From Comamonas sp. lk (GTDB lineage Bacteria; Pseudomonadota; Gammaproteobacteria; Burkholderiales; Burkholderiaceae_C): DNA of 53,260 nucleotides. Position 1 is the first letter of the stretch. Each line of letters begins with the position of its first letter. The position numbers were made by a program, and so were the translations under genes. The notes beneath the pieces are model-generated. The model saw only the letters and a program-made list of their open reading frames with translations, ran no database searches and had not been told where the DNA came from. Shown in pieces: positions 1 to 10,601 of the stretch. Location of the stretch: positions 1-53,260 of the forward strand of contig CAMAQV010000016.1 of the NCBI GenBank assembly GCA_945860595.1. Reading direction: 5' to 3'.

Positions 1-1803
1 CAGACCACCCCTTCCCAGCGCGCCAGCGCCTGGTTATCCAGCTTTGGCGCGGCACTTGGCCGGCACGATGCCGATGGCACCGCAGCGCTGTTTGACGAGG
101 ACTGCTACTGGCGCGACCTGGTGTCCTTCACCTGGAATGTGTGCACGCAAGAGGGACGCGGGGCAATCGCGGCCATGGTCAAGTCCCGCGCCACCGATGT
201 GGCGGCAAGCCACTTTGTGCTGGAGGGCGAAGCCAGCGAAGCCGGTGGCGTAGTCGACGCCTGGTTCACGTTTGAGACCGCTGTGGCGCGCGGGCGCGGC
301 CACTTGCGCCTCAAAGCCACAGACCACGGGGACAAGGCCTGGACGCTGCTGACCACCATGGTCGAACTCAAAGGCCACGAAGAAAAAACCGGCACCCACC
401 GCGTCAAAGGCGCCGAACACGGCGTGCACAAAGGCCGCAAAAGCTGGCAGGAACTGCGCGAGGAAGAAGCCGCCAATCTTGGCTACACCGAGCAGCCCTA
501 TGTGCTGATCATCGGCGGCGGCCAGGGCGGCATTGTTCTGGCCGCGCGGTTGCGCCGCCTGGGCGTACCCACCATCATCGTGGAGAAAAACGCCCGCCCC
601 GGCGACTCCTGGCGCAACCGCTACAAAAGTCTGTGCCTGCACGACCCGGTCTGGTACGACCACCTGCCCTACCTGCCCTTCCCCAACGACTGGCCGGTGT
701 TCGCACCCAAGGACAAAATTGGCGACTGGCTGGAGAGCTACACCAAAATCATGGAACTCAATTACTGGGGCTCTACCGTGGCCAAGAGGGCGCACTTCGA
801 TGAAGCCACAGGCGAGTGGGAAGTGCAGGTCGAGCGCGATGGCAAGCCTGTCACCCTGCGGCCCAAGCAGCTGGTGTTTGCGCTCGGTGTCTCGGGCTAT
901 GCCAACGTGCCGAAAATCACGGGCGCGGACACTTTCAAAGGTGAACAGCACCACTCCAGCCGCCACCCAGGTCCAGAGAAGTACAAGGGCAAAAAAGTCG
1001 TGGTGCTGGGCTCCAACAACTCGGCGCACGACATCTGCGCCGCTTTGGTGGAACACGATGTGGACGTGACCATGGTGCAGCGCAGCTCCACCCATATCGC
1101 ACCGTCGGAATCGCTGATGGACTTAGCACTGGGTGGCCTGTACAGCGAGCAAGCGGTACACAACGGCATCGACCACCACAAAGCGGATCTGGTGTTCGCC
1201 AGCGTGCCCTACAAAATCATGCACGGCTTCCATATCCCGGTCTACGAGGAGATGAAAAAGCGCGACGCCGATCTGTACGGCCGCCTGGAGAAAGCCGGCT
1301 TCATGCTGGACTTCGGCGACGATGGCTCGGGCCTGTTCATGAAATACCTGCGGCGCGGCTCGGGCTATTACATCGACGTGGGCGCATCCGAGCTGGTGGC
1401 CAACGGCAGCATCAAGCTCAAGAGCCGGACCAACATCGAACGCGTCAACCCCACATCGGTGACGCTGTCCGACGGCACCGAGCTCCCAGCGGACGTGCTG
1501 GTCTACGCCACCGGCTACGGCTCCATGAACCAGTTCCTGGCCGATATCGTCTCGCCAGAAGTGGCTGACCGCGTGGGCAAAGTCTGGGGCCTGGGCTCAT
1601 CGACCACCAAAGACCCCGGCCCCTGGGAAGGCGAGCTGCGCAATATGTGGAAACCCACGAACCAGCCCCAGCTCTGGATCCACGGCGGCAACCTGCACCA
1701 AAGCCGCCACTACTCGCAGTTTTTGTCGCTGCAACTCAAGGCGCGTTTTGAGGGCATCCCCACCCCGGTCTACGCCCAGGCTTCAGTGCACCACCTGCGC
1801 TGA
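1..1803 (+). CDS. NTF2-domain flavin-dependent monooxygenase, 5' end missing
   Basis: Predicted FAD/NAD(P)H-dependent monooxygenase of the flavin-containing monooxygenase/Baeyer-Villiger class; substrate unknown. The frame is open from the first base (600 codons in the window), so the true start lies just upstream and only a short N-terminal piece is missing. Window residues 1-150 resemble an NTF2-like domain. The FAD Rossmann glycines (GGGQGG) lie near 173-178. A SWRNRY stretch follows, as in FMO-type enzymes. A second, NADPH-binding Rossmann motif (GSNNSAHD) lies near 337, and the C-terminal ATGYGS motif near 503. A downstream internal GTG at 121 could be mistaken for the start, but the NTF2-like sequence begins before it. 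It stands alone and is followed by a convergent LysR gene. Confidence 0.85.
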   Translation, partial: QTTPSQRASAWLSSFGAALGRHDADGTAALFDEDCYWRDLVSFTWNVCTQEGRGAIAAMVKSRATDVAASHFVLEGEASEAGGVVDAWFTFETAVARGRGHLRLKATDHGDKAWTLLTTMVELKGHEEKTGTHRVKGAEHGVHKGRKSWQELREEEAANLGYTEQPYVLIIGGGQGGIVLAARLRRLGVPTIIVEKNARPGDSWRNRYKSLCLHDPVWYDHLPYLPFPNDWPVFAPKDKIGDWLESYTKIMELNYWGSTVAKRAHFDEATGEWEVQVERDGKPVTLRPKQLVFALGVSGYANVPKITGADTFKGEQHHSSRHPGPEKYKGKKVVVLGSNNSAHDICAALVEHDVDVTMVQRSSTHIAPSESLMDLALGGLYSEQAVHNGIDHHKADLVFASVPYKIMHGFHIPVYEEMKKRDADLYGRLEKAGFMLDFGDDGSGLFMKYLRRGSGYYIDVGASELVANGSIKLKSRTNIERVNPTSVTLSDGTELPADVLVYATGYGSMNQFLADIVSPEVADRVGKVWGLGSSTTKDPGPWEGELRNMWKPTNQPQLWIHGGNLHQSRHYSQFLSLQLKARFEGIPTPVYAQASVHHLR

Positions 1804-1919
1804 GAGTACGCCGCCGCGCCGGGCCGCAGGGTCTGGCGCGGCCGGATGGTTTGAAGGACGGTTTGCGAGGGATGTGCCTGCCCCGGGGGCGGTATCAACA
1901 GCGCGTAAGCCGGTGGTGA

Positions 1920-2768
1920 TCAGGTACCGGCAAAAGCCGTTTTGAGAAACTGCATGAACGCTGTCACCTTCGCGCTCGCAAGACGCCGCGAGGTGTGTAA
2001 CGCCCATAACTCGGTCGGCTTACCCGCCACGGGCCCCCAACTGACCAAGCGACCTTCCGCCAGGTTTTCCACCACCAACATGCGGGGCAGCTTGGCGGCC
2101 CCGATTCCGGTGAGCACCGCATCGCGGATCATCGTGAAGGCCGATAACTCCAGAACCGGTCTGGTCGCAATGTCGCGGCCCGGTGATCCTGCGATGTGCC
2201 AGATGTCCGGGTTTCTGGCGGAGTTGCGGACCACGACCGGCACGGGCTGCGTATCCGCCAAGGACGGCGCGGCAACCACCAGCAGTTCTTCCCTGAGAAA
2301 GCAGAAACCCACCAGCTCCGAATCGGCTTGGGGGTTGGCACGGATCACCAGGTCATAGCCCTCGCTGGCCAGATCGACTTCGCGGTCATCCGTACTGACC
2401 TCCAGCTTTACATCAGGATATGCGGCTGAGAATTGGGCCGCAAGCCGACCCATCATCATGAGCCCGAACAGCGAGGGCACGTTGATGCGCAAACGGCCTT
2501 TGGGGTGGGCATGACCGTCCCGCATGGTGCTCGCCACCTCGGTAATTTCACCCAGCGGACCCGCAGTGCGCTGCAACAGCAGCTCGCCCTCTGGCGTCAG
2601 GTGCACCGACCGGGTGCCGCGTTCAAACAAGCGTACGCCCAAGCCCGCTTCCAACGCCAGCACCTTGCGGGAGAGAGTCGCTTTAGACCGTCCGCTGGCG
2701 CGACTTGCCTGCGCGTAGCCGCCATGCGAGGCCACCAAAACGAAGTCGGACAGTTCATCTAAATGCAT
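1920..2768 (-). CDS. LysR-family transcriptional regulator
   Basis: A 282-residue LysR-type regulator. The N-terminal winged helix-turn-helix covers residues 5-62 (SRKVLALEAGLGVRLFERG is the typical recognition/wing stretch). It is followed by a type 2 periplasmic-binding-like effector domain. It is transcribed away from the membrane protein/pirin/isochorismatase operon with a 122-bp gap between the starts, the usual arrangement for a LysR protein controlling its divergent neighbour. The HTH is slightly unusual: RSKATLSRKV replaces the common TQPAVSRQI, as in the DhbR/PecT-like branch. The effector is not predictable. Confidence 0.9.
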   Translation of the reverse strand: MHLDELSDFVLVASHGGYAQASRASGRSKATLSRKVLALEAGLGVRLFERGTRSVHLTPEGELLLQRTAGPLGEITEVASTMRDGHAHPKGRLRINVPSLFGLMMMGRLAAQFSAAYPDVKLEVSTDDREVDLASEGYDLVIRANPQADSELVGFCFLREELLVVAAPSLADTQPVPVVVRNSARNPDIWHIAGSPGRDIATRPVLELSAFTMIRDAVLTGIGAAKLPRMLVVENLAEGRLVSWGPVAGKPTELWALHTSRRLASAKVTAFMQFLKTAFAGT

Positions 2769-2796
2769 TTTTGTTCCAAATCACGGGGCCTAGTGT

Positions 2797-2808
2797 CTCA
2801 ATTTTGAG
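2797..2808. promoter_or_regulatory. Candidate LysR operator (inverted repeat)
   Basis: A perfect 12-bp inverted repeat, CTCAATTTTGAG, sits between the divergent LysR gene and the membrane-protein gene, 28 bp upstream of the LysR start. Position and symmetry fit a LysR binding site; the assignment is inference. Confidence 0.3.
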
Positions 2809-2890
2809 GCTCTCGCCGGCCTCTGGGCGCCTTAAACTTGCCAACAGTTTTTATCGCCCCATGGGGTGTCTTTTCAAAAAGGAGCTTTCC

Positions 2891-3403
2891 ATGTCAACTC
2901 TATCAAACGACAGCACATTGAACCCCTCTACCCAAGCCGCCGTCGGCACGACGACAAAAATTGGCGCGGCCTTCCTGGTACTGTGGGGCATCCTGCACAT
3001 GTGGGTGGGCTATGAAGGGATACACCAATACCTCACCAACGGCACAAGCGGTTTGTGGAATATCGTGGTGGGCGGCAGCAGGGCTCCCCACGCGGCGTAT
3101 GTCCATGCCACCGACGCAGTCACCTCGTACGCGCAAGGCCAACTGCTCCTGAATTTTTGTATCGACGTGGGCGGCTACGGCGTACTGGCACTGATAGTCT
3201 CCTGGCTTATTGTGAACCGGGCCTCCTGGGCAGCGTATTGCATTGCGGTCATCGTGATTGGCATTGGCGATTTGACTTTCTTGTTTGCCATGGTCACCTC
3301 GGGTGTCATCGAACCGAACATCCCAACTATCAGCGGCCCCATTCTTTGGGTCATCGCAATCATCCTGATGCCCTTTGGCATGCCACCCTTTCGCAGCAAG
3401 TGA
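2891..3403 (+). CDS. Four-helix integral membrane protein, unknown function
   Basis: A 170-residue protein with about four hydrophobic segments (roughly residues 25-45, 80-105, 113-135 and 142-163) after a polar N-terminus. I do not recognise a named family. The ATG at 2891 is preceded by a strong AAGGAG ribosome site; an open frame reaches further upstream but would bury that site. It is the first gene of the apparent operon with pirin and the isochorismatase-like hydrolase. The divergent LysR gene probably regulates it. A quinone or electrophile response is a guess drawn from the neighbours, not from the protein. Confidence 0.7.
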   Translation: MSTLSNDSTLNPSTQAAVGTTTKIGAAFLVLWGILHMWVGYEGIHQYLTNGTSGLWNIVVGGSRAPHAAYVHATDAVTSYAQGQLLLNFCIDVGGYGVLALIVSWLIVNRASWAAYCIAVIVIGIGDLTFLFAMVTSGVIEPNIPTISGPILWVIAIILMPFGMPPFRSK

Positions 3404-3424
3404 CACCCGGCAAAAAGCACCGCT

Positions 3425-4231
3425 ATGCCCGACACCCTGCGTCCCATCCGTGCCCGCACCCGAGGCCGTCGGCATGGCCCAATCACCCGGCTCATGAGCC
3501 CCGGTGATATGGGCCAGATGCTCAAGCCCTTTGTTTTTCTGGATTATGTCGATGCCGAAGGGAGCGGCCCGGCCTTCGGCTTTCACCCCCACTCCGGCAT
3601 TGCCACGCTGACACTCCCCCTGACCTTCGACATCGAACACACCACCTCCACCGGGCAGGTTGACACCGTGGCGCAGGGCGGCATCGAGTGGGTCGTGGCG
3701 GGCAGCGGCATATGGCACAAAGCGCGCGCGCTCAATGGCTCGAAGATGCTGGCATTTCAAACCTGGTTTGCCCTGCCGCCGTCGCATGAGCTCACCGAAC
3801 CCAGCGCCATCTTTCTCCAAGCACATGACGTTCCCCGCGAAGGACCGATCACGCTGCTGCTTGGCAGCTACGCGGGCCTGCACAGCCCGGTTGATGCGCC
3901 CTTCGACGCGTGCTACCTCTGGGTGCAGCTCCGGGGTGGCGAGCGCTGGACCTACCAGCCCCCGGGCCTGCACAACATCGCCTGGACCTTCGCGCAATCC
4001 GGTGACTTGGAAGTCAGTGGCGAGCGGCTCAACCGCGAATTGGCCGTTTTTGAAGAAGGCAGCGGCGCGCTGCACTTTCATGCCGAAGGCGACTGCGCAT
4101 TTCTGGTGGCATCAGCGGCCAAAGCGCAGCAGGAACTGGCACTGGGTTCTTACTCGGTGCACTCCTCCGCTGCACATCTGGCTGCTGGCGAGCGACGTAT
4201 CCAGGAAATCGGCGCGGCACTCCAACAGTGA
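3425..4231 (+). CDS. Pirin-family bicupin protein
   Basis: A 268-residue bicupin of the pirin family; characterised members are iron-binding and some have quercetinase activity. The first cupin keeps two metal-ligand histidines in HPHSG (near residue 57) and the third in the GSGIWH stretch near residue 97. The fourth ligand of human pirin (Glu103, in HAE) is replaced: the sequence reads HKA. Metal binding may therefore differ. The start lies 21 bp after the membrane-protein gene, so co-transcription is likely, and the isochorismatase gene follows. Function is inferred only at family level. Confidence 0.85.
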   Translation: MPDTLRPIRARTRGRRHGPITRLMSPGDMGQMLKPFVFLDYVDAEGSGPAFGFHPHSGIATLTLPLTFDIEHTTSTGQVDTVAQGGIEWVVAGSGIWHKARALNGSKMLAFQTWFALPPSHELTEPSAIFLQAHDVPREGPITLLLGSYAGLHSPVDAPFDACYLWVQLRGGERWTYQPPGLHNIAWTFAQSGDLEVSGERLNRELAVFEEGSGALHFHAEGDCAFLVASAAKAQQELALGSYSVHSSAAHLAAGERRIQEIGAALQQ

Positions 4232-4307
4232 GCAACCTACGACGCTTGACCGCTTACGCAAGCCACCCCTTCACGTTTTTCCAACCCACGCTCTGAAAGG
4301 CACTCTT

Positions 4308-4898
4308 ATGACCAGCCGGAAACCTACCGCAACCAACGCCGCCATGATCCTGATTGACCACCAGATCGGCACCATGAACTTTGCCAAAACGGTTGATCAC
4401 GGCGAGATTGAGGCCAATACCCGCGCTTTGGCCCGCACCGCCACCGCTTTGGGCATGCCCATCGTGCTCACGTCCAGCATGGAAGATCACCAGCAAGGGC
4501 CACTTTTGCCCGCACTGGAGTCAATAGCCCCCGACGCCTTTGCCGCCCGCGTGAAGCGTCCAGGTGTGGTGAATGCTTGGGATGACCCCGCATTCGCGGA
4601 TGCCTGCCGCAAGACAGGCCGCACCCATTTCATCATGGCGGGAATCACCACAGACGTCTGCCTGGCGCCACCTGCGATCAGCGCCTGCGCTGAGGGTTTT
4701 TCGGTCACCGGGGTAGTTGATGCATCCGGTTCGCCCTCTCCGCTAGCCGATGAGATGGCCTTCCGGAAGATGGAGCGCGGGGGCGTCGAATTGACCACCA
4801 CCACCGCACTCCTGTCGGTCTTGGCTGGGAACTGGGCAAGCGCCGACGGACAAAAAATCCTGCAGATTCTTGGTGAAGAAATTTTGAGCCGGGGCTAA
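4308..4898 (+). CDS. Isochorismatase-family cysteine hydrolase (YcaC-like)
   Basis: A 196-residue cysteine hydrolase. The catalytic triad can be placed as the Asp in MILIDHQIG (residue 17), a Lys in RVKRPG, and the Cys in [10 protein letters not shown]. The overall pattern resembles YcaC-like hydrolases of unknown substrate rather than true isochorismatase. It lies 76 bp after pirin in the same direction and is followed by a strong terminator, so it ends the LysR-linked operon. Isochorismatase-like hydrolases and pirins recur together near LysR genes in proteobacteria, but the substrate cannot be read from sequence. Confidence 0.85.
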   Translation: MTSRKPTATNAAMILIDHQIGTMNFAKTVDHGEIEANTRALARTATALGMPIVLTSSMEDHQQGPLLPALESIAPDAFAARVKRPGVVNAWDDPAFADACRKTGRTHFIMAGITTDVCLAPPAISACAEGFSVTGVVDASGSPSPLADEMAFRKMERGGVELTTTTALLSVLAGNWASADGQKILQILGEEILSRG

Positions 4899-4957
4899 TC
4901 AATCCCCAAAACACCTATACCCACCGAGCCCGCTCGGCACAACAAGCCACGCCATCG

Positions 4958-4992
4958 CGGCCCCCGTCAGATCCTGACGTCGGGGCCGTTTT
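4958..4992 (+). terminator. Rho-independent terminator
   Basis: Inverted repeat CGGCCCC(c)GTCAG / CTGAC(gt)CGGGGCCG with a short loop, followed by TTTT. It closes the pirin/isochorismatase operon ahead of mutS. Confidence 0.8.
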
Positions 4993-5086
4993 CACGTTCT
5001 ACACTTGCACGACATCTAAGCGACCCCCTTGCGCCCGGAAAGCGGCAAGGATCCGGTCAGAAGATTCCTTCAAGGTAGCTAAGGCA

Positions 5087-7744
5087 TTGACTTCAAAAGA
5101 CCCCATCCAGCCCCCCGTAGACGGGCCTGACAACGCCAAACATACGCCCATGATGGCCCAGTACCTGGGCATCAAGGCGCAGCACCCTGACACGCTGCTT
5201 TTCTACCGCATGGGCGATTTTTACGAGCTGTTTTTTGACGACGCGCAGAAGGCGGCGGGCATTCTGGACATCACGCTGACACACCGGGGACAGAGCGCGG
5301 GGCAGCCGATTCCGATGGCGGGCGTACCCTTTCATGCCATGGAAGGCTACTTGGCCAAACTCATACGCCACGGCGAATCGGTGGCGATTTGTGAGCAGGT
5401 GGGCGAAGTCGGTGGCAAAGGGCCGGTGGAGCGCAAGGTGCTGCGCGTGGTCACGCCCGGCACGCTCACCGATGCGGAACTGCTGAGTGACAAATCCGAA
5501 TCGCTGCTGCTGGCGGTCCACCAGGGCGGGCGCAACCGATGTGGCCTGGCCTGGATGAGCGTGACGCAGGGCGTGGTGTTTCTGGCTGAATGCACGAGCG
5601 AGGAGCTATCGGGCTGGGTGGCGCGCGTGGGCCCAAGCGAGCTGGTGTACAGCAGCGGCGTAGGCAACAGTTTTGAAGACCGTCTGCGGCGCATACGCCA
5701 GGGAAGCGGCGTGTCGCTGACCGCACGACCCGAGTGGCAGTTTGACGCGGCGCTGGGCCAGCGCAAACTGATGGAGGCCTTGCAAGTCGCCACGCTGGAC
5801 AGTTGGGGGGCGCAAGGGCTGGAGCTGGCGCACGCTGCCAGCGCCGCTTTACTGGCCTATGCCGAACATACCCAGGGCCGGGCGCTGGCGCACATTGCGA
5901 CGCTGGAAGTGCAGCGCGACGCCGATCTAGTCGATCTGCCGCAGGGCACGCGGCGCAACCTGGAACTGGTGCAGACGCTGCGGGGCGAGGACGCGCCCAC
6001 GCTGTTTTCGCTGCTCGACACCTGTATGAGTGCCATGGGCAGCCGTCAGCTCAGAAGTTGGCTGCTCACACCCCGGCGCGAACGCAGCCAGGCCCGCGCC
6101 CGCTCGGAGGCGATCGGCTTGCTGCGCGGCGACAGCGCAGGCTTGGACCCCGACACAACACAGGCACCCGACTGGCAAAGCCTGCGCGCAGGCATCAAAG
6201 GCAGCGCCGATGTGGAGCGCATCAGCGCCCGCCTGAGCCTGCGCCAGGTGCGGCCGCGTGAGCTGGTCGGGCTGCTACAAACGCTGCATCGCGCTGGGCT
6301 TTTGGGCGAGAGCCTTTCGGGCGCGTCCGGCTTGCTGGGCCACATTGCGCTGGACTTGCATGCACCGCCGGCGTGCGCCAGCTTGCTGCGGGCTGCGATA
6401 GCGCCGGAGCCAGCGGCCATGGTGCGCGATGGCGGCGTGATCGCGGATGGCTATGACGGGGACTTGGACGAGCTGCGCGCGATTCAGACCAATTGCGACG
6501 CGTTTTTGCTGGACCTTGAAGCCCGCGAACGCAGCCGTACCGGTATTGCGAATTTGCGGGTGCAGTTCAACAAGGTGCATGGTTTTTATATCGAGGTCAC
6601 GCAAGGCCAGGCCGCCAAAGTACCCGACGATTACCGCCGCCGCCAGACCCTGAAAAATGCCGAGCGCTTCATCACGCCCGAGCTCAAAGCCTTTGAAGAC
6701 AAGGCGCTCAGTGCACAAGAGCGTGCTCTGGCGCGTGAGAAGTGGCTGTTCGAACAACTGCTCGAAGCGCTGCAGGCCTTCGTGCCCGCCCTGGGACGGC
6801 TGGCCCGTGCGCTGGCGGGGCTGGACGCGCTATGCGCGCTGGCTGAGCGTTCGGTCACGCTGAATTGGTGCTGCCCGCAACTGGTGGAGCAGCCTTGCAT
6901 CGCCATCAGCGCAGGACGCCATCCGGTGGTGCAGGAGCGCCTGAACGCGCACAGCAGCGGCAGCTTCATCGCCAACGACACCACCCTCGGTCCTCGTCAG
7001 CGCATGCAAATCATCACCGGCCCCAATATGGGTGGTAAGTCCACCTATATGCGCCAAGTGGCGCTGATCACGCTGCTGGCCTGCGTGGGTTCGTATGTGC
7101 CGGCCAGTGCATGCCGCATTGGGCCCATTGACGCCATCCATACGCGCATCGGTGCAGCCGACGACTTGGCCAACGCGCAATCAACCTTTATGGTCGAAAT
7201 GGTGGAAGCCGCGCAGATTTTGCACAGCGCCACCCCGCAGTCGCTGGTGCTCATGGACGAAATCGGGCGCGGCACCTCGACCTTTGACGGCCTGGCACTG
7301 GCCAGCGCAATTGCCAGCCAGCTGCATGACAAATGCCAGGCATTCACCCTCTTTGCCACGCATTACTTTGAGCTCACCGAATTCCCCGCGAAACACCACG
7401 CAGCGCAGAACGTACACGTGAGTGCGGCCGAATCCGGGCGCGACATCGTGTTCTTGCACGCGGTGCAAGCCGGGCCGGCTAGCCGAAGCTACGGGGTGCA
7501 GGTGGCGCGACTGGCAGGGATTCCGGCGGCCGTGCTAAACCAGGCTCGCCACACGCTGCAGGCGCTGGAAGACAGCGCGGCGGCCTCACAAGCACAGGTG
7601 GATTTGTTTGCGGCAGCGCCCGAAACGCTGGCGCAGGGCCCCAGCGCGGTGGAGGCCGCGCTGGCAGCGATCAACCCCGACGCTTTGAGCCCGCGCGAGG
7701 CCATGGACGCGCTCTACCAGCTCAAGGCGATGCTGAAGTCCTGA
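5087..7744 (+). CDS. mutS: DNA mismatch repair protein MutS
   Basis: Recognises mismatches and recruits MutL. It is full length at 885 residues. The mismatch-contacting FYELF motif lies in the N-terminal domain (near residue 45). The ATPase domain has the Walker [12 protein letters not shown] near 644-655 and Walker [13 protein letters not shown] near 723; the dimerisation helix-turn-helix follows. The start is uncertain: TTG at 5087 has AAGGTAG upstream, while the first ATG is at 5150 inside the conserved HTPMMAQYL stretch. That conservation suggests translation begins before 5150, hence the TTG call. The end abuts the convergent LON-domain gene with one base between stops. Confidence 0.97.
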   Translation: MTSKDPIQPPVDGPDNAKHTPMMAQYLGIKAQHPDTLLFYRMGDFYELFFDDAQKAAGILDITLTHRGQSAGQPIPMAGVPFHAMEGYLAKLIRHGESVAICEQVGEVGGKGPVERKVLRVVTPGTLTDAELLSDKSESLLLAVHQGGRNRCGLAWMSVTQGVVFLAECTSEELSGWVARVGPSELVYSSGVGNSFEDRLRRIRQGSGVSLTARPEWQFDAALGQRKLMEALQVATLDSWGAQGLELAHAASAALLAYAEHTQGRALAHIATLEVQRDADLVDLPQGTRRNLELVQTLRGEDAPTLFSLLDTCMSAMGSRQLRSWLLTPRRERSQARARSEAIGLLRGDSAGLDPDTTQAPDWQSLRAGIKGSADVERISARLSLRQVRPRELVGLLQTLHRAGLLGESLSGASGLLGHIALDLHAPPACASLLRAAIAPEPAAMVRDGGVIADGYDGDLDELRAIQTNCDAFLLDLEARERSRTGIANLRVQFNKVHGFYIEVTQGQAAKVPDDYRRRQTLKNAERFITPELKAFEDKALSAQERALAREKWLFEQLLEALQAFVPALGRLARALAGLDALCALAERSVTLNWCCPQLVEQPCIAISAGRHPVVQERLNAHSSGSFIANDTTLGPRQRMQIITGPNMGGKSTYMRQVALITLLACVGSYVPASACRIGPIDAIHTRIGAADDLANAQSTFMVEMVEAAQILHSATPQSLVLMDEIGRGTSTFDGLALASAIASQLHDKCQAFTLFATHYFELTEFPAKHHAAQNVHVSAAESGRDIVFLHAVQAGPASRSYGVQVARLAGIPAAVLNQARHTLQALEDSAAASQAQVDLFAAAPETLAQGPSAVEAALAAINPDALSPREAMDALYQLKAMLKS

Positions 7745-7745
7745 C

Positions 7746-8363
7746 TCAGTTGCCCACCCATTCGGCCACCAGACGCAGCCGCTCCAACGGATCCATTTCC
7801 GGCAAAAGCCGCATTTTTTTTTCGGTGGAAAAGGGCAGCATTTCGGCCCATCGGTTGGCTACCCAGCCACTGTCCTGGAGCCGCAACGGCCGAGGCAGGG
7901 CCAAATTAGGGGCTACACCGGTTCCATCATGCTCGGCAATCAGTCCGCCCAGACGGTCTGCCAGATACTGCCATTGCGCCGGGACGGGGACTACGGGGTC
8001 CGGGTCCAAATAGGCGACCTGCGCCATCCAAACACCCATCGGGCCGCGCACGAGCTCCCCCACCTTAAAGCGCAAACCGCCCTGGCAATCAATGCGGAAC
8101 AAGGCTGGCTGCACCACTTCGAGGTGCTTGACCCAGGCGGTACAGCCATATGCAAGCAGACGCGGCATCTGCCCGGGCACTTCCAGCTCCGAGCCCTCGG
8201 CCAGCCAGGTGACCCCAAACGGGGTCTTGTCGCGGTGGCTGCGCTTGATCAGATCAAGGTAGCGAACTTCAAAAATATTCAGCGCCAAGGGGCCATCAGG
8301 AAATATACCCTGGCGCAGGGGGAATAGCGGAATCGTTGAATTGAATTGCACAAGGACAAGCAA
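7746..8363 (-). CDS. LON substrate-binding-domain protein
   Basis: A 205-residue stand-alone protein resembling the N-terminal substrate-binding domain of Lon protease (IPLFPLRQGIFPDGPLALNIFE near residues 10-31 is the typical opening), with no AAA or protease domain. Such single-domain LON proteins are common in betaproteobacteria and their role is unresolved; some relatives bind cereblon-type ligands. The start is uncertain: TTG at 8363 gives the longest frame, and GTG at 8354 is an alternative. An AT-rich promoter-like stretch lies upstream. Confidence 0.8.
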   Translation of the reverse strand: MLVLVQFNSTIPLFPLRQGIFPDGPLALNIFEVRYLDLIKRSHRDKTPFGVTWLAEGSELEVPGQMPRLLAYGCTAWVKHLEVVQPALFRIDCQGGLRFKVGELVRGPMGVWMAQVAYLDPDPVVPVPAQWQYLADRLGGLIAEHDGTGVAPNLALPRPLRLQDSGWVANRWAEMLPFSTEKKMRLLPEMDPLERLRLVAEWVGN

Positions 8364-8487
8364 ATATCAGCAAAATGAGACCTTCTGCATTATTGTCAAA
8401 TATTCTATTAATTAATAAATTCGATAGGTTTTAGGCAAAATATGCATCTGTTGTTGGAATATGAATACGCTTTCAATGCGGACACCA

Positions 8488-9339
8488 TCAACCGGCCCAC
8501 ACCACCAGGCCCCACCAGTCTGTGGCCAACACCAGCAGGCCGAACACGATGCGGTAATACGCGAAACCTGTAAAACTGTGGGTGGAAATAAAGCGCAGTA
8601 ACCAGCGCACACACAGCCAAGCGCTCAGGAACGAGAAAAGCAGTCCCACCGCAAACAACGGCGCATCGCCCAGACTCAGCAGAGCGCGCTCTTTGTACAA
8701 GCTGTACCCGCCAGCCCCTATCAGAGTCGGAATCGCCAAGAAAAAAGAAAAGTCTGTCGCGGCTCTGCGTGAAAGTCCCAGCACCATGCCGCCGATGATG
8801 GTCGCACCGCTGCGGCTGGTGCCCGGCACCATGGCCAGGCATTGCACCAACCCGACTTTGATTGCGTCCAGCGCGGACATATCATCCACACTGTGAACCA
8901 TCTGTTGATAAGCCAAGGGATTGGCGTCGCGCTCGGCCTGCCGCCGCTCGGCCCACAGAATGACCAGCCCGCCTGCGATAAACGTGGTGGCGACGACCAG
9001 GGGCGTGAACAAATGCGTCTTAATGGTCTTGCCGAACAGCAGACCCAACACCACCGCAGGCACAAAGGCAATCGCGACATGGAAGGCAAAGCGCTGCGCC
9101 TGCGACTCCTTGGGCAGCGCCAGCATCGTGGCGCGGATTTTTTCCCAATAAACCAGGATCACCGCAAAGATGGCCCCGGTCTGGATGGCGATATCAAAAA
9201 CCTTGGCCTTGTCGTCGACAAAACCCAACAACGAGCCCGCCAGAATCAAATGGCCTGTCGAGGAAATCGGCAGAAACTCGGTCAGGCCCTCGACCACACC
9301 CATCACCGCCCCCTTGATCAATAGCGAAAAATCATCCAC
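8488..9339 (-). CDS. uppP: Undecaprenyl-diphosphatase UppP (BacA)
   Basis: Integral membrane phosphatase that recycles undecaprenyl pyrophosphate for peptidoglycan synthesis and gives bacitracin resistance. At 283 residues it is the usual length. The two family motifs are clear: [15 protein letters not shown] at residues 17-31, and PGTSRSGAT in the second half with the catalytic Ser/Arg. Several hydrophobic helices are visible. An AAAGGA ribosome site precedes ATG 9339. It sits alone, downstream of the MacAB-like operon on the same strand. Confidence 0.97.
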   Translation of the reverse strand: MDDFSLLIKGAVMGVVEGLTEFLPISSTGHLILAGSLLGFVDDKAKVFDIAIQTGAIFAVILVYWEKIRATMLALPKESQAQRFAFHVAIAFVPAVVLGLLFGKTIKTHLFTPLVVATTFIAGGLVILWAERRQAERDANPLAYQQMVHSVDDMSALDAIKVGLVQCLAMVPGTSRSGATIIGGMVLGLSRRAATDFSFFLAIPTLIGAGGYSLYKERALLSLGDAPLFAVGLLFSFLSAWLCVRWLLRFISTHSFTGFAYYRIVFGLLVLATDWWGLVVWAG

Positions 9340-9365
9340 GCGTAGTCCTTTGAAGTGAATACCAA

Positions 9366-10601
9366 TTATTCATGCCGCAGCGCAGCAATCGGCAGCATCT
9401 GCGCTGCCCGGCGCGCCGGGTAGTAGCCGAAGAAAACTCCGACCAAGCCGGAGAAGCCCACCGCCAGCACCACCGCACCGAGGCTAAGGCTGACCTGCCA
9501 ATCGGCCAGCGTGCCGATCACCCAGGTTGCTGCAGCGCCCAGCACCACACCGACCGCGCCACCGGCCAGGCTCAGGGTGACAGCCTCAATCAGAAACTGC
9601 GCCAGGATGTCACGTCCGCGCGCGCCGACCGCCATGCGCAGTCCGATCTCACGGGTGCGCTCGGTCACGCTGACAAGCATGATGTTCATGATGCCAATGC
9701 CGCCAATCACCAGGCTGATGCCGGCCACGGTGGCCAGCAGCAGCGTCATCACCCGGCTGGATTCTTCCTGGGCGCGCAGCATCTCGGTGAGGTTGCGTAC
9801 GCTGAACGGATCTTCTGCGCCGGGCTGCACCTTGAAGCGCTGGCGCAAGAGTTCTTTGATGCGCTCTTCCACCGCACCCATGTCCTGCCCTTCACGGACC
9901 TTGACCGAGATCGAACCCACCCGCTTTAAGCGGCTGGTGGCGTCACCGCCCCAGACCCGGTTGCGCAAGGTGCCCAGAGGCAGCATGACCACATCGTCCT
10001 GATCCTGGCCCATGGAGTTCTGGCCCTTGGCTGCAAGCACGCCGACCACCATCATGGGAATGCCACGCAGCCGCACCGTTTGCTCCACCGGGTCCTGGTC
10101 GCCAAACAACTCGCGCGCCACGGTTGCGCCCAGCCACACCACTTTGGCCGAGCCGGCCAATTCCGCCGTATCGAACACCCGCCCGCTGCGCAGCGGCCAA
10201 TCGCGCGCCTCCAGGTAATCGTTGTTGACCCCCATGACGGCGGTGCCCCAGTTGCTGGTCCCCCACACCACCTGCCCGGTAGCGCGCGAGGTGGGTGCGG
10301 CCACCTGCACCTCGGGGATTTCCAAGCCGATGGCCAGCGCGTCTTCCTCGGTCAGGCGCTGGCGCGTCTGCGCGCCCAGGCGCACGCCCGCCTGCGAGAT
10401 ACCGCCGGGCACCACCAGCATGATGTTGGAGCCCAGCGCCTGCATCTGCTCCTGCACCCGGTCGGTCGCCCCTTGCCCCACCGCCACCATGGCAATCACC
10501 GCAGCCACGCCAATCATGATTCCCAGCATGGTCAACACGCTGCGCAAAGCGTTCGCCGCCAGCGCCCGCCACGCGCTGCGAAAAGCCGCCCAGGCGCTCA
10601 T
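9366..10601 (-). CDS. MacB-type ABC transporter permease
   Basis: A 411-residue permease of the MacB/FtsX fold. It has one N-terminal transmembrane helix (residues 15-40), a large periplasmic MacB_PCD domain (about 45-270) and three C-terminal helices in the FtsX domain ([20 protein letters not shown] marks its start). It lacks the ATPase domain fused in E. coli MacB; that is encoded by the preceding gene. The start is set at 10601 because its ATG overlaps the ATPase stop in ATGA; an upstream in-frame ATG at 10643 would lie within the ATPase gene. With the MacA-like adaptor it probably exports a macrolide, peptide or lipid-like substrate through TolC. No tolC is nearby. Confidence 0.9.
   Translation of the reverse strand: MSAWAAFRSAWRALAANALRSVLTMLGIMIGVAAVIAMVAVGQGATDRVQEQMQALGSNIMLVVPGGISQAGVRLGAQTRQRLTEEDALAIGLEIPEVQVAAPTSRATGQVVWGTSNWGTAVMGVNNDYLEARDWPLRSGRVFDTAELAGSAKVVWLGATVARELFGDQDPVEQTVRLRGIPMMVVGVLAAKGQNSMGQDQDDVVMLPLGTLRNRVWGGDATSRLKRVGSISVKVREGQDMGAVEERIKELLRQRFKVQPGAEDPFSVRNLTEMLRAQEESSRVMTLLLATVAGISLVIGGIGIMNIMLVSVTERTREIGLRMAVGARGRDILAQFLIEAVTLSLAGGAVGVVLGAAATWVIGTLADWQVSLSLGAVVLAVGFSGLVGVFFGYYPARRAAQMLPIAALRHE

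Noticed and set aside
34..1095. Long antisense open frame of 353 codons opposite the monooxygenase
   Set aside because: It mirrors a GC-rich coding gene in the opposite frame, has no family similarity I can see, and the plus-strand frame has clear motifs.
2903..4081. 392-codon minus-strand frame across the membrane protein and pirin genes
   Set aside because: It spans two well-supported plus-strand genes and has shadow-type composition (Gly/Ala/His/Val rich).
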